Shown piece after piece: positions 1-10,404 of a DNA stretch of 64,000 nucleotides. The position numbers and the translations under genes are program-made. The notes below the pieces were generated by a model, which saw only the letters and a program-made list of their open reading frames with translations, ran no database searches and had not been told where the DNA came from. Numbering within the stretch: the stretch's first letter is position 1; each line of letters starts with the position of its first letter. The DNA is from Nitzschia sp. DOCU1 (taxonomy: Eukaryota; Bacillariophyta; Bacillariophyceae; Bacillariales; Bacillariaceae): NCBI GenBank assembly GCA_951394045.1, contig OX595990.1, positions 2,162,549 to 2,226,548 on the forward strand, in the 5' to 3' direction.

Positions 1-733
1 GTATCAATGTGTTTCCTGTCACTCCTGGACATATCGGAAGACCAGCGTCAAAGATAAATGATGATGTTGTTGTGGTTGTTTGAGAGTCGCTAAACACTGC
101 ACTGCTCTGGCAAAAAGGAGGTTCTGCGTTTTGGGGGAGGGCAGTAATAAAACGAGCAGTCGTGCCAACTCTCGGGTATCAGAATCCGTATATTTTTAAT
201 TGTATTACCGTTGCCGTTCGAGCCGGGTGGTCCTTGCGGTTGGCGGCTCTCGCATCACACTTTGCGACGCCGCATACCCTACTGTCAGTACTATCTGCAA
301 TGCCACAAGTAATAGAGTCCCCAACGTTATGACACTACTCGGGAATATCATAACAGATAGGCAACTATATTTTCAGAATCTTTAAGTAAAACGATGACAA
401 TTTGCAAAAACTAGCAGTAGGGAATCAACATATGATTTCAATAGGCCAGGGCTAGAGGCCTCATGCAATCTGGTCGCACCGATTCAGAAGTCGAAGTTGT
501 CGATCCCTTTGGCCACGTATCGGTAGCTACTCTTTTAGGCCTCGCTCCGTCGGGGCGCATTGGAGACAACTGCTGTCGTCTATGAAGTGTACGCAGGAGG
601 CCTCTAGTGTTCAACTGGTGGTAGCAAAACTAGGTATGAGGATAGGTTAAAATCTTTAAAAGCGACAACAACTAGATTGAAATACCATCCCCGTCTTGGG
701 ATGACTCGATTTATGCAACTTGGGGATGATTTT
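1..733. other. Left-edge stretch with no gene recognised
   Basis: No ORF here has a convincing start, composition or family match. The only structure I see is a perfect 11-bp inverted repeat, CTAGAGGCCTC at 452-462 and its complement at 597-607, around about 134 bp. The 3' end of the FHA-RING gene transcript must lie near 600-733. Confidence 0.5.
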
Positions 734-2732
734 TTAATTGGCGGCGATTGGCTCGGGCTCGACTTCCGCTACTGCTGCTTCGTTGTCGTCGTCGACTTTT
801 CCTTCGTCCTCAATTGCTTCATCCAAAACCTTCATGCTAGTCTTGCTGTTTGATCGACTGTGGCTTCCCTCCTTCATGTCTCGTTTGGGGTACGCAAGAG
901 CGTACAACAAATCGAGGTGCTTCACGGACTGTTGCGACAACTGTCCTGGAGGGGGGAGAGTTTCCATTACACTTTCCCGGGTACGCCGCGCAATAGTCTT
1001 GGTGACGACGCCCGTATCTCCATCCGTAATTCGAACATCGTCGTCGTTGCTTCCGATTGAACGTTCATCGGCTTCACCCTCGCTACCTTCGTTTTCCTTA
1101 CTGCCCTGACCCGTTCGTCTGACGGCCCGTAGCAATCGTCGGTTCCACTTGTTAACGACTTTCATGGAAATCATGGAACGTCCCAAACGGAACTGCACCG
1201 ACTGTGAGGGAGACAATTCCAACGGCCTTCGAAGGTACAAGTAAGAGCCATTGGATGAGCCAGCGTCAGTGAAAACGAATTCGCCGTTCTTAAATCGGAT
1301 AGCGGCGTGGCGGGCGGACACAGTGCGGTAGTCCAAAACCATGTCTGATCCCGACGATCGACCCAAGAGCAAGGGTCTGGTTCCATTTCGCCCATCGGGC
1401 TTCAACAAAGTGCTGAAGGACAACTGGAAACGAGTGTTGAACAAACGCTGCGCCATCTCGTGCTTGGTAGCAACCAAGAGAGAAACATACGGAGGCTCCA
1501 GAGACGATTTGAACAGCTTGACGTGGCGTCCGTCCTTGAGCTTGAAATCCGACTTGAAGGTGCTCTTGCAGACCGAGCAGGTAGCGTCGACCGAGGAAAG
1601 GAAGCAAATCTGGTTGTCGGCCTCTGCGGTATGCCACTTACGAAGACACTCAACATGGACATACTTTGTGTCTCCACTGCACTTGCACGGCGTAATCAGT
1701 GGGTTTGTTTCTGTGTCCTCTTCGTCAAAGCACATGTAGCATACAGGGTTGTCTCCAGCCAAGGCCTCGCTACGCTTGGAAGCATTCTTAGCGGCCTCTT
1801 CTCCGTCAATCGAGTCCTCAGAGTTTTCTATAGGGCCAGCAGGTGAGCTTCGAGATCAATCAACAGAACAAACAGAGAAATGTTTTTGTACGTACCACCA
1901 TCCGTTTCCTGCAAGTCCAAGAATCCACCATTCGAGTTCGTGGTGTCCTTCATGATCTTCTGAATCTTGTCCTCGCTCAAAACGCGGTTCTCGACTCCGT
2001 CATGGGTTTCGATAACAACAACACCGACAGAGCCGACTCGCAAAAAGTCTCCAACCTGAAGAGTATGGGGGGCAGGAGGGTGCTTGCGATCCCCTAGCAA
2101 ACGGCAGGTTCCAGAGTGACGAGAAAACGCCTCAGGAGCAGGAACAACCCAAAAGCTCTTGGCATGGGTAGTCACCAGCAACTGACAAGCCCGCGTATCG
2201 GAAAGTTCGTACCGTTGAAGCTTGCGCCCGATATGCATGGCGTACTCAGCTCCAAGGTCGATGGTGTTGGCATTCCGGCTACGATTAGACCCTTGAATAA
2301 TAACACCCTGCGTAAAGACAAAGCATGAATGAAATTGTCCAGTCAGAACACACAAAAGATGCCATACTTCGACGAACAACAGGCTACTCGACTCACCTCC
2401 GGTTTAATCGTAAAAGTGGTAAACTTCTTCTTTCCACCCCCTTGACTGTTGTTACACGGGTAAACCCGGACCTCCACCTGGGTATCGAGACGGGAGTTAA
2501 TATCAGATGCAGGGTTGATGCATCGAACGGGGGTTCCAGCCTCCATAGTTCCATCCCGCGACTGCGTTCGCCCCCGCGAACTGCTCGGAGAAACATCTTC
2601 TAACCGAACAAGAGAAGGGCCGCCCTCCACTGCTGTCCCTGCAGTGGGAGTTCGATTACGATCGTTCATTCCAAATGGACGAGGCAAGCTAAATCCCTCA
2701 TTCGTAGGGGTGCCGGCATTGCTTCCGCTCAT
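734..2732 (-). CDS. FHA-RINGv-FHA protein, putative E3 ubiquitin ligase, 3 exons
   Basis: The exons are complement 2397-2732, 1896-2307 and 734-1827. They join in frame to 613 residues, with GTGAGT and GTACGT donors and CAG and TAG acceptors. Residues 1-112 are disordered. Residues about 120-235 look like a diverged FHA domain (IGR near the start, GDFLRVGS near the end). Residues about 279-336 form a RING-variant (C4HC3) finger: CYMC, then CKC, then VHVECLRKWH, then CSVC. A second, canonical FHA domain follows at about 401-475 (LLLGRSS, SARHAAI, AGSSNGSY). The tail is acidic. RINGv domains usually bind E2 enzymes and FHA domains bind phosphothreonine, so I infer a ligase directed by phosphorylation. 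No membrane segments are seen, unlike MARCH-type RINGv proteins. The substrate is unknown. Confidence 0.8.
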
Positions 2733-4186
2733 GGTTGATTCAAATTAATTCCGTCTTCGAAAATAACAAGAAGTGACTACAAGTTTCGCTTTTCCTCGGG
2801 TAGTGTGCTTCCAGAATCGGTAACGCCAAAAAGTAGTGACACAAAGCGACTGCTGTCCTTTGTCCGTTAGTAATTCACGTTGTAGAGATGAATCAATCCA
2901 AATTAGGCTAATTTTGGAACCACATGGTGTGACGGGACAAAATTTCACGATGAGCCGGCGGGGGTGAGAGAGGAACGAATTTTTCTCGTACAAACCCTAC
3001 GGGATTCCCTGTACAAATTCTTACCAACGTAACGTCGCCAATTATCGCCCTCAACCGATAGTATGCCCAAAAACTTTTGCGAAATGCTCCAACAACAGAA
3101 TGGAGCAATGATGAATGACTATGTGAGTCCTTTTTATTTGCTTTACTCTTTCAATTCAACTCTTACTCCGGCTTGAGCTGCAACAGAAGAATTGTAGAGA
3201 GACGAACGAGAAGGACCAAAAATGCCGCCTGAAGTCAGTGCCGGAAGCGGTGTTTGAAGCGGATGGTGGTTTTTGTTGACCAGCACCACCGACGGGAGAA
3301 AACGCGGTGGGTTCGCTCGCGCGCATTTTGTTTCGTTTGCACATGCATGCTGATTGGTTCATTCGTTTCGCGTATGCTAATCTGGCAAGAACGCCACGGG
3401 CGACTGCGACATCCTTTCACACGCCGGTATTTCGCCGCGTTGTTCTTGGGGCCTAATTAATTAAACTGCGTTTGCGGACTGACAGGAGCCGGCAGTCCAC
3501 ATTCGAGGTGTACGGTATGTAAAATGACTACTTCTTCACACCGCAGGCGCGGGTGGATGACGGCACTTTCCGTTAAGGTTGTCCTTTCGCCATGTTCCAC
3601 ATGTTTAGGTAACCGAAAAATTCCATGTTCAAAGTAGTCAAGAATTTGAAGGACCAACCAGGAATGCGCACGATTGTTATTTCTTCGTTGCCATGTAAAA
3701 CCGAGGTTGAAGAACTTGGTAATTATATTAATAGCCCTTGCCCCATAATCGGAGTCGTGAATACGTCTTAGAAGGTGTTTTTACGATCAAATACAAAGGT
3801 TGCTGTTCGCTCCGAGCTTAAATCAACTAGCTATTATGCCCATGCCGAGGAGAACCGAGACTCCCGACAGTCATGAGAGAACCAAGAGTGACGTTCGCCT
3901 GGCGCCCTTCCGCCGTACGTCGGCATTTCCATGACGCACGAACGATGTTTGTCCCGCCATACCTGGTACGGACCAACCACTATCGATCGGCGTTCGATGA
4001 TGCTTCGGAAGATGAGATGTGTTGGATGAGATGGATCTGGTCGACGACGACGTGCCACTCGGTAGTAGTAAGAATTTCGAACCGAGACGAGATAGGCAAA
4101 CAGTTTGACTCGATTAGCTCTTGTAAAGTTTTTGGGCTACATTCTTGCAGCTTCGTCGTTCTGATATTGCTGCCAATTGAAAGAGC
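2733..4186. other. Intergenic, divergent promoter region
   Basis: This 1.45-kb stretch separates the divergently transcribed FHA-RINGv gene and arginyl-tRNA synthetase. It has only short ORFs with no recognisable family, and I found no tRNA or repeat. It should hold both promoters. Confidence 0.5.
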
Positions 4187-6560
4187 ATGAAAAACGTTCC
4201 GTTTGCCTTATTCACTGCCATGGCACTGATCAGCCGGACGTTGGCCTTTGGGGTGGCGCGAAGTGTGGCAACTCGGATTGCATATCCATCTTCCGTTACA
4301 TCCCGGATTCGTCTAGCAACCAGGAATGGCTTCCAGCATCATGGCCAGAGTTGCTATTCACACCGAGAAAGTCGTCGATTATTTCTCACTTCCACAGCCG
4401 CATCGACAACCAGCAGTATCAAGAATATGGAATGGATCCAAAATGCGGTTTTGGACGCTATCAATGAATTATTTGATCCCGCTGAAGTTGCTCGGGGTGC
4501 TGCCCTGGCGAAACTAAACAAGGGAGGTACAAAGAAGAAAAGGAAGAAAAAGGGCAGCGACGACGAGGGCGCACGAGCTGCTGCAGAAGAACCCGTCATG
4601 AGCGAGGAAGAAAAGCAGGCAATCGCTGATCAAGCCGCCGCCGAGGCAAAACCATTTACAATTGCTGATACCATGGTGACCTTGGCAACGAGGGCTGAGT
4701 TTGGTGACTATCAAGTGAATGCAGCCATGGGGCTTGCCAAGTCTGTTGGAATGAATCCACAAGAATGTGCTCGTCAATTGGTCGACAAAATGATGCCTGT
4801 TATTGGAGATATTATGGAGGAACCCGAAATTGCTGGTCCTGGTTTCATCAACCTTCGTTTCAAACAAGAGTACCTGACAAAAGTTGTTAAGAGTATGGCA
4901 GGCGACACGACCGGTCGCCTTGGGCTACCAGAGACTTCCAAAAAGCAAAAAATTGTGGTCGATTACTCTTCTCCAAATATCGCCAAGGAAATGCATGTCG
5001 GGCACTTGAGATCTACCATCATCGGCGACACGCTTTCCAACGTGCTGGATTTTGCGGGCCACCAAGTCGTCCGATTGAATCATGTTGGAGACTGGGGAAC
5101 TCAGTTTGGTATGCTGGTCGAACACCTCCGCGACGAATACCCGGCGGCTTTGAGTATTGAGACATCCCAGGACGTGGAGCTCGGAGATCTGGTCGAGCTC
5201 TACAAGGCGGCGAAGAAGCGTTTCGACGCTGACGAAGAATTCAAGAACCGAGCTCGTGAGGGTGTGGTCAAGCTTCAAGCTGGAAACAAGGAGGAACTTG
5301 CAGCATGGGAGGCCCTGTGTGCCGCATCACGAGTCGAGTATCAAAAGGTGCGTAGAATGATCCTTACTGAAAAATGCAACTGCTTTTGGTGGGGTTTCTT
5401 CTTTCTAATGCTGTACGATCTCATTTGTTCGAACTGCAAAGATCTACGACATGTTGGGCATCAAGGGGTTGACAGAGCGAGGTGAATCATTTTACAATCC
5501 TTTCTTGAATGAAGTTGTCGATGAGCTCGAAAAGCAGGGGTTGGCGGTGAAGAGTGAAGGCGCTACAGCAGTCTTCCTAGAAGGGGTACGTAAAGTGGTC
5601 ATAGAAAGGAAGTGATGGTCAATCACCGGATGGAACTCACATTGCAACTTTTGGCATTAGTACGAAAACCGAGACGGAACTCCTCTTCCCATGTTGGTTC
5701 GAAAGTCGGATGGGGGATTCAACTATGCGACAACAGATCTTGCTGCGATTCGGCATCGCGTCCAAATGGCTGCTGGGGATGGTGGAGAGCAAGCCGATCG
5801 AGTGTTGTATGTAACTGACGCAGGGCAGGCCCAGCACTTTGAAATGGTGTTCAAGGCGGCGAAACTTGCCAACTTTGTCCCAGAAAACGCATCGCTAGAG
5901 CATGTTCCTTTTGGTTTGGTTCAGGGTGAAGACGGGAAGAAGTTTGCTACGAGATCAGGTGACACTGTGAAGTTGAAAGATCTGCTGAATGAATCAATAC
6001 GCATTGCGGGCGACGATTTGCGTTCTCGCGCCGAGAATCAAAAAGTCCCTGACGACCAGATCGAGAAAGTAGCCACTATTGTCGGAATTGGAGCTGTAAA
6101 GTATGCAGATTTGTCGATGAATCGTGAGTCCAACTACCGGTTCAGCTACGAGAGAATGTTGAGTTTGAATGGCAACACGGCTCCCTACATGCTCTACTCT
6201 TACGCCCGACTCTGCGGAATCATTCGCAAGGCAACTGGACAGGAGGACGCGGATGAACTCAAATGGCCAGATGCAGCTGAGATTATCATTACGGACGATG
6301 CCGAGCTAGGCTTGATTCGAAACCTAGTTCGCCTACCCGACATTCTGAAGGAGGTCGAACGCGATCTCTACCCCAACAAGTTGTGCGATTACCTTTTCGA
6401 AACAAGTCAGAAATTCAACAAGTTCTATGAGAATTGCTCCGTCAATAATGCTGAAAGCTCCGAAATCAAAGCTAGCCGACTATCGCTTTGCACGGCAACA
6501 GCGGGGACTATCCGACTGCTGATGGGCTTGCTAGGTATTGAGGTCGTGGAGCGCCTGTAG
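4187..6560 (+). CDS. RARS: Arginyl-tRNA synthetase, 3 exons, with plastid-type presequence
   Basis: The exons are 4187-5347, 5442-5585 and 5661-6560 (734 residues; donors GTGCGT and GTACGT, acceptors AAG and TAG). This class I enzyme charges tRNA-Arg with arginine. The HIGH motif is HVGH at residues 270-273, preceded by [12 protein letters not shown]. The KMSKS equivalent is the degenerate stretch after [15 protein letters not shown], as in eukaryotic ArgRS. The C-terminal anticodon-binding domain begins around [16 protein letters not shown]. The N-terminus is a signal peptide ending Ala20|Phe21, followed by a basic Ser/Thr-rich stretch, which matches the bipartite diatom plastid presequence. 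Met81 (4427) precedes a helix and a Lys-rich linker and could start a cytosolic form. The start at 4187 is the first ATG. Confidence 0.93.
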
Positions 6561-7152
6561 GATGACGCTAACTAACTAAACGAGTACGTGTAATGGCCTT
6601 CACTTGACTCCATCAACATTCGATAGGGTCGTGGTTTCAGTAGATACCGCCGGTCAGCTCTATTATCTGCCTTGCACTCTTTTGAGAAGGTAGGCGAGCA
6701 ACCTGATTGCGATTGTTAGCCCCAGGACGAGAAGGCCGCTGTTGTTGCGAAGAATAGAGCCAGGCATCATCGGGCCAAAGAAGCAGCTTTCCATGAGTAC
6801 CTGCCAAGCAGGAGCTGATTATTATCCAACCAAAACATGCTTGCCATCTGCGTCCCATCAGTAACAACAAATTTCATTCGCTCGTTTGGGGATTCGACGG
6901 AAACGGGGTGGCGCAGAACCGCAGACGACCACGCTCGAAAACCGCAACTGCTCAAATCGTGTTTCCCCGCGCGCGCCACGATTTCGAACCAAAGCGCGTG
7001 CCCGACGGCGGCGACGACGACGAGTAGTAGAGGAACGCCGAATTCCGTTCGTTCGCCCGCACTCATTCATGCCCACTCAAAACACACACACAAAACAAGC
7101 CCATCATTGCTTGCCCCATCACTAATAACAACACCAAACAAAGACATTAACG
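6561..7152. other. Intergenic, ArgRS 3' end and REEP promoter
   Basis: No supported gene is present. The overlapping short ORFs on both strands at 6637-7125 are Arg/Ser-rich frame shadows of GC-rich DNA. The last 60 bp before the REEP start are A- and C-rich, as in a 5' UTR. Confidence 0.5.
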
Positions 7153-8064
7153 ATGGAGAAAGTTGAACAGACAGTCAAGAAGATCGATGAGTTCCTTGCG
7201 AAGTACCCTTCGGTGACTCAATTCGGTAGGTGGACCGCGGGGTTGAATCGCCAGAGTTCCCATCGTCAAATCATTGCCGGTCATTTTTGGTGGCAAAAAG
7301 CTTTCGTTCGGTATCAGAACTCCGCGCGGTCGTGGAACCGGTACTGAATCTACAGGGAATTCGCAGGGACGGACCGCTCGCCCATCATAGCATGACGGAT
7401 TCTCCCAGGCTGGATTTCTGTTGCCGCCGCGACGGTTCTGATGGTCGATGTGCTGCGATATCTCGGGCTTGTCACGTCAATGGCTTTTGCATGCATGCAT
7501 GATGCTACTACTACTATGGAGGACTGGGTCATGACGACTAGCTAGTGTGCAGTTGCAATGGAGGGCGGTACTTGTCGTATTTTGTCGACGGACTCACTCA
7601 TTTTTCTTTGTCGTCAAAATCGTAATGATCACGTCACAGAGCAATTCAAGAAGCTGGAGGAAAAGACCGGACACTCCAAGGTGTACTTCTTCATGGGAAG
7701 CGTCGTCCTCACCATCAGTCTTATTTGGTTGATTGGAGGTTTCAAATTGATCACGGACTTGCTAGGATTTGTCTACCCGGCATACATGTCGTTCCAGTCT
7801 ATGGAGGCATCCAAGGGCGCGGTTACGGATGGCGCCACTCAATGGCTGACGTACTGGGTTGTTTTCTCGTTCATCACTGTCATCGAAAGCGTCATTCCTG
7901 GCCTTTGCCACTGGATTCCAATGTACTTTTACAACAAGGCGGGTCTCATTGTCTGGTTGTACCACCCGGCGACCAGTGGTGCGGAAGTTATTTACAATCA
8001 AGTTGTCAGGACTTACATTTTGCCACACATGGATACCACAAAGGCGACGAAGAAGGATGAATAA
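7153..8064 (+). CDS. TB2/DP1/HVA22 (REEP5/Yop1) ER-shaping protein, 2 exons
   Basis: The exons are 7153-7225 and 7640-8064 (165 residues). The donor GTAGGT and acceptor CACAG split a Glu codon. The short helix in exon 1 joins to EQFKKLEEKTGHSK, the typical REEP/HVA22 N-terminus. Two hydrophobic hairpin regions follow, around residues 40-75 and 95-125, with the family signature FVYPAYMSFQSMEA and TQWLTYWVVFSF. Known relatives bend ER tubules and take part in ER-vesicle traffic. The tail is short and charged (KATKKDE). Intron 1 is 414 nt. From 7238 onward the intron, exon 2 and 3' flank are repeated at 10405-11665. A reading from 7558 without splicing would lack the conserved N-terminus. Confidence 0.9.
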
Positions 8065-8494
8065 ATAAATCACTTTCGGGAGCTGAATTTTGCGCTAACT
8101 GCCGTCATGTTGATAGTAAAAATCCAGCCGGTGTGTGCTGGTGGAAACCCATGGGATTCGGCTAGAAGTTCGGTACGGTACTCTATTGGAGTGGTCAACA
8201 GCTGTACTAATATTCTAGCAATACATTCAAAAAGAATGCTTACGAGTCGTCTAGAATTCGTTACTACTAGTAAATCAGGAGCCTTTCGACGCCCTTGGGA
8301 TGACGACGACTAGAGGGAGGCTCGACGTCGAAATGGTAGCAGTATCTGGGGTCCCGGCACGCTTCGAGCGCCCTTGAATTGCACATTGTCGAAACTACTA
8401 GTCGATGAAACATTGCCACCCAGAGCACGCACACGAACCGAAACCTTTGTGCACGAAGACGACAAAATTGCAGCAGACGCAGATGAATCCGTGC
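7238..8494. repeat. Segmental direct repeat, left copy
   Basis: This segment is repeated at 10405-11665. From 7249 to 8494 it matches the right copy without gaps at an offset of 3171. I count five substitutions: 7382, 7405, 8359, 8360 and 8368. The first 11 bp also match, after which the right copy has 4 extra bases (GAAT). It spans most of REEP intron 1, exon 2, the intergenic stretch and the last 62 codons of the RMC1-like gene. Confidence 0.95.
8310..8494 (-). pseudogene. Duplicated 3' tail of the RMC1-like gene
   Basis: This is a copy of 11481-11665, the C-terminal 61 codons and stop of the RMC1-like gene. It carries three substitutions and stops abruptly at 8494, where unique sequence begins. 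There is no upstream coding part, so it is a gene fragment. Confidence 0.85.
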
Positions 8495-8839
8495 CAATTT
8501 CAAAAATACGATGGAATCATTAGCGCCAACCCCACAATGGAGTGTTTCGAACGGAATTGAAGAAGTATGCCATTGTACGAGATTCGTCTCTACCGATCAT
8601 CCATTGTGAAGGCACTGCAGGGGTACGTTTACCCCAATGGAACCAAAGTGTTCACAGCGACATGATGAATTCGCCCTGAAACTTTCTTTCATAATTCCAA
8701 AAGAAAGGACATCGCAGAAGGAGCAATCTTGCATGATAATCTAGTCAGTACTACCATGCTAGGTATTCTATAGTGGTAAATAGATACTAGATACTACCGT
8801 TCTTGTGCACCACAGCCACTTTGCTCATACTCCGACCTA
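8495..8839. other. Unique spacer inside the duplicated locus
   Basis: These 345 bp lie between the left repeat copy and the stop of the Cys-rich membrane protein gene. I see no ORF or element. The segment should hold that gene's 3' UTR. Confidence 0.5.
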
Positions 8840-10351
8840 CTAACCACAGATTCCATCATCGGTGCAGTTGCGGCTATAACAATCAGTATCAAAGGTGGTA
8901 CGGCATGGCATACCTCTAGCCAGACTCCCACAAGTTACTGACCCTGTAATGGATATTGTTCGACGCCATCCATACGCTCCAGGAGGGCAGCATCCGAACG
9001 GGACCTCACGGAACGAGTCATACAAAAGACAATACCCATTCTCGCACTGATCGTCACTTTCACAGGGAGCAGTATCCGGTAAAAGTCCATCTTGGCAAGT
9101 TCCCATCGAACAAAGACCTCCAATGCACATGCCATTGGCAAAGCAACTTCCTCCCGTTTCGACTGTGGGAACCAGGCATGCCGAATCCGACTCGGGAAGA
9201 GACCACACAGGGCCAGAACTGACTGCTGGTACTGACAACGAGCAAGAGCAGATCATACCCGCACAATTCTCGTTGGAACAAAATCCCTGATCAAGGCATT
9301 GACCAAAGAGAATATCTGCCTGACTAGGACAGGCACTGAGACTCTGAAGCTCAGAGCCACATCGACGAACTATGCGGAGTTGATGTTTGACGCGTGCGTA
9401 AATGGTTGATAACCCATTTCTTCCATCACCCATGGCATTGTAGGATTGCGACGCCACTTCAAATGTTGCCATGAGAGCGTCTGGGCTTGATCCAGTACAA
9501 GTGAATGTTGCACTAACTCCACCATTTGAGGAAAGCTCATTGGTTATCAAGTCACCGTCACCATAGACAGAACTCCCCGATGTGCACTGAATGGTGGATG
9601 GGGTCAAGATAGTGCAGGCGACATCAGTGTGACTAGTTTCAATCAATGTCACGGTGCCACCTACACCGCAGGTTGCCGTCACGGTGGGAGGCCTCAAGTC
9701 AGTGACATATTGCAAAAAGCCACCCAACAACCACATCATTGTCAAGGTGTCTGAAGTAGTACTACCAGTCGTGGTATTCGTTATTCCGTTGGAAAGGATG
9801 GGAGCTGGGGATGGTAAGATGGGAGATCCCGTTGTTCCAGGGACGACAAGCACCGTAGGAAGCTGACTTGAAGATGATGCTGGAGACTTTGTTATTGAAA
9901 CCCAGCTCCCAGTAGGTTGTCCTGTTGGCATTTCAGGGGATGATGTAGTGGGAGTTTCGGAAGGCATCATACTGTTGGAAAGTGTGGGTGCTGCGGATGG
10001 CAAGATGGTGGGAGTTTCCGATGTTGTTCCGGGAACGAGCTCAGCAGGTCCAATATCAGGGGACGCAGTGGGTGGGGGGTCGACAAGGGCCAAAGTCGGT
10101 GGTGGAGGTGGTGCTATCGGCGCAACGCCCGGTGCGGACGAATCTTCCACTTTGGCAGAAGACTGCTGCGGAACAACATCGTCACGACTCTCAACCAAAA
10201 CTACCGACAAGACCACCAGCAACACAACCACACTCAAGGATACACCACCGATAAGAAGCGAGCGATATTTACCCCAAAATGAGGTTGCTTGGACTGCGTT
10301 CAATTCACAATCTTCCTCTTTTGGATCGGACATGGCTGGTCCCAGTAACAT
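8840..10351 (-). CDS. Single-pass membrane protein with Pro/Thr stalk and Cys-rich C-terminus
   Basis: The protein has 503 residues from the ATG at 10351; a second ATG at 10333 is equally possible. The order is a short N-terminus, one strongly hydrophobic helix around residues 30-55 (LLIGGVSLSVVVLLVVLSVV), a long Ser/Thr/Pro stalk, a central domain of unknown fold, and a C-terminal third with many closely spaced cysteines arranged like small disulfide (EGF-like) modules (for example CESDDQCENGYC). It looks like a type II surface or endomembrane protein with an exposed disulfide-rich domain. I do not recognise the family. The gene sits between the two copies of a 1.26-kb repeat and is transcribed opposite to REEP. 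Confidence 0.7.
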   Translation of the reverse strand: MLLGPAMSDPKEEDCELNAVQATSFWGKYRSLLIGGVSLSVVVLLVVLSVVLVESRDDVVPQQSSAKVEDSSAPGVAPIAPPPPPTLALVDPPPTASPDIGPAELVPGTTSETPTILPSAAPTLSNSMMPSETPTTSSPEMPTGQPTGSWVSITKSPASSSSQLPTVLVVPGTTGSPILPSPAPILSNGITNTTTGSTTSDTLTMMWLLGGFLQYVTDLRPPTVTATCGVGGTVTLIETSHTDVACTILTPSTIQCTSGSSVYGDGDLITNELSSNGGVSATFTCTGSSPDALMATFEVASQSYNAMGDGRNGLSTIYARVKHQLRIVRRCGSELQSLSACPSQADILFGQCLDQGFCSNENCAGMICSCSLSVPAVSSGPVWSLPESDSACLVPTVETGGSCFANGMCIGGLCSMGTCQDGLLPDTAPCESDDQCENGYCLLYDSFREVPFGCCPPGAYGWRRTISITGSVTCGSLARGMPCRTTFDTDCYSRNCTDDGICG

Positions 10352-10404
10352 GTTCGATTTGAAAAATTGAAATGCAGACACTATTTCCTGCGGTTCGAAC
10401 TTGT

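Noticed and set aside
7558..8064. Unspliced REEP reading from an ATG in intron 1
   Set aside because: The spliced form restores the conserved REEP N-terminus with consensus splice sites; the extension is intron sequence.
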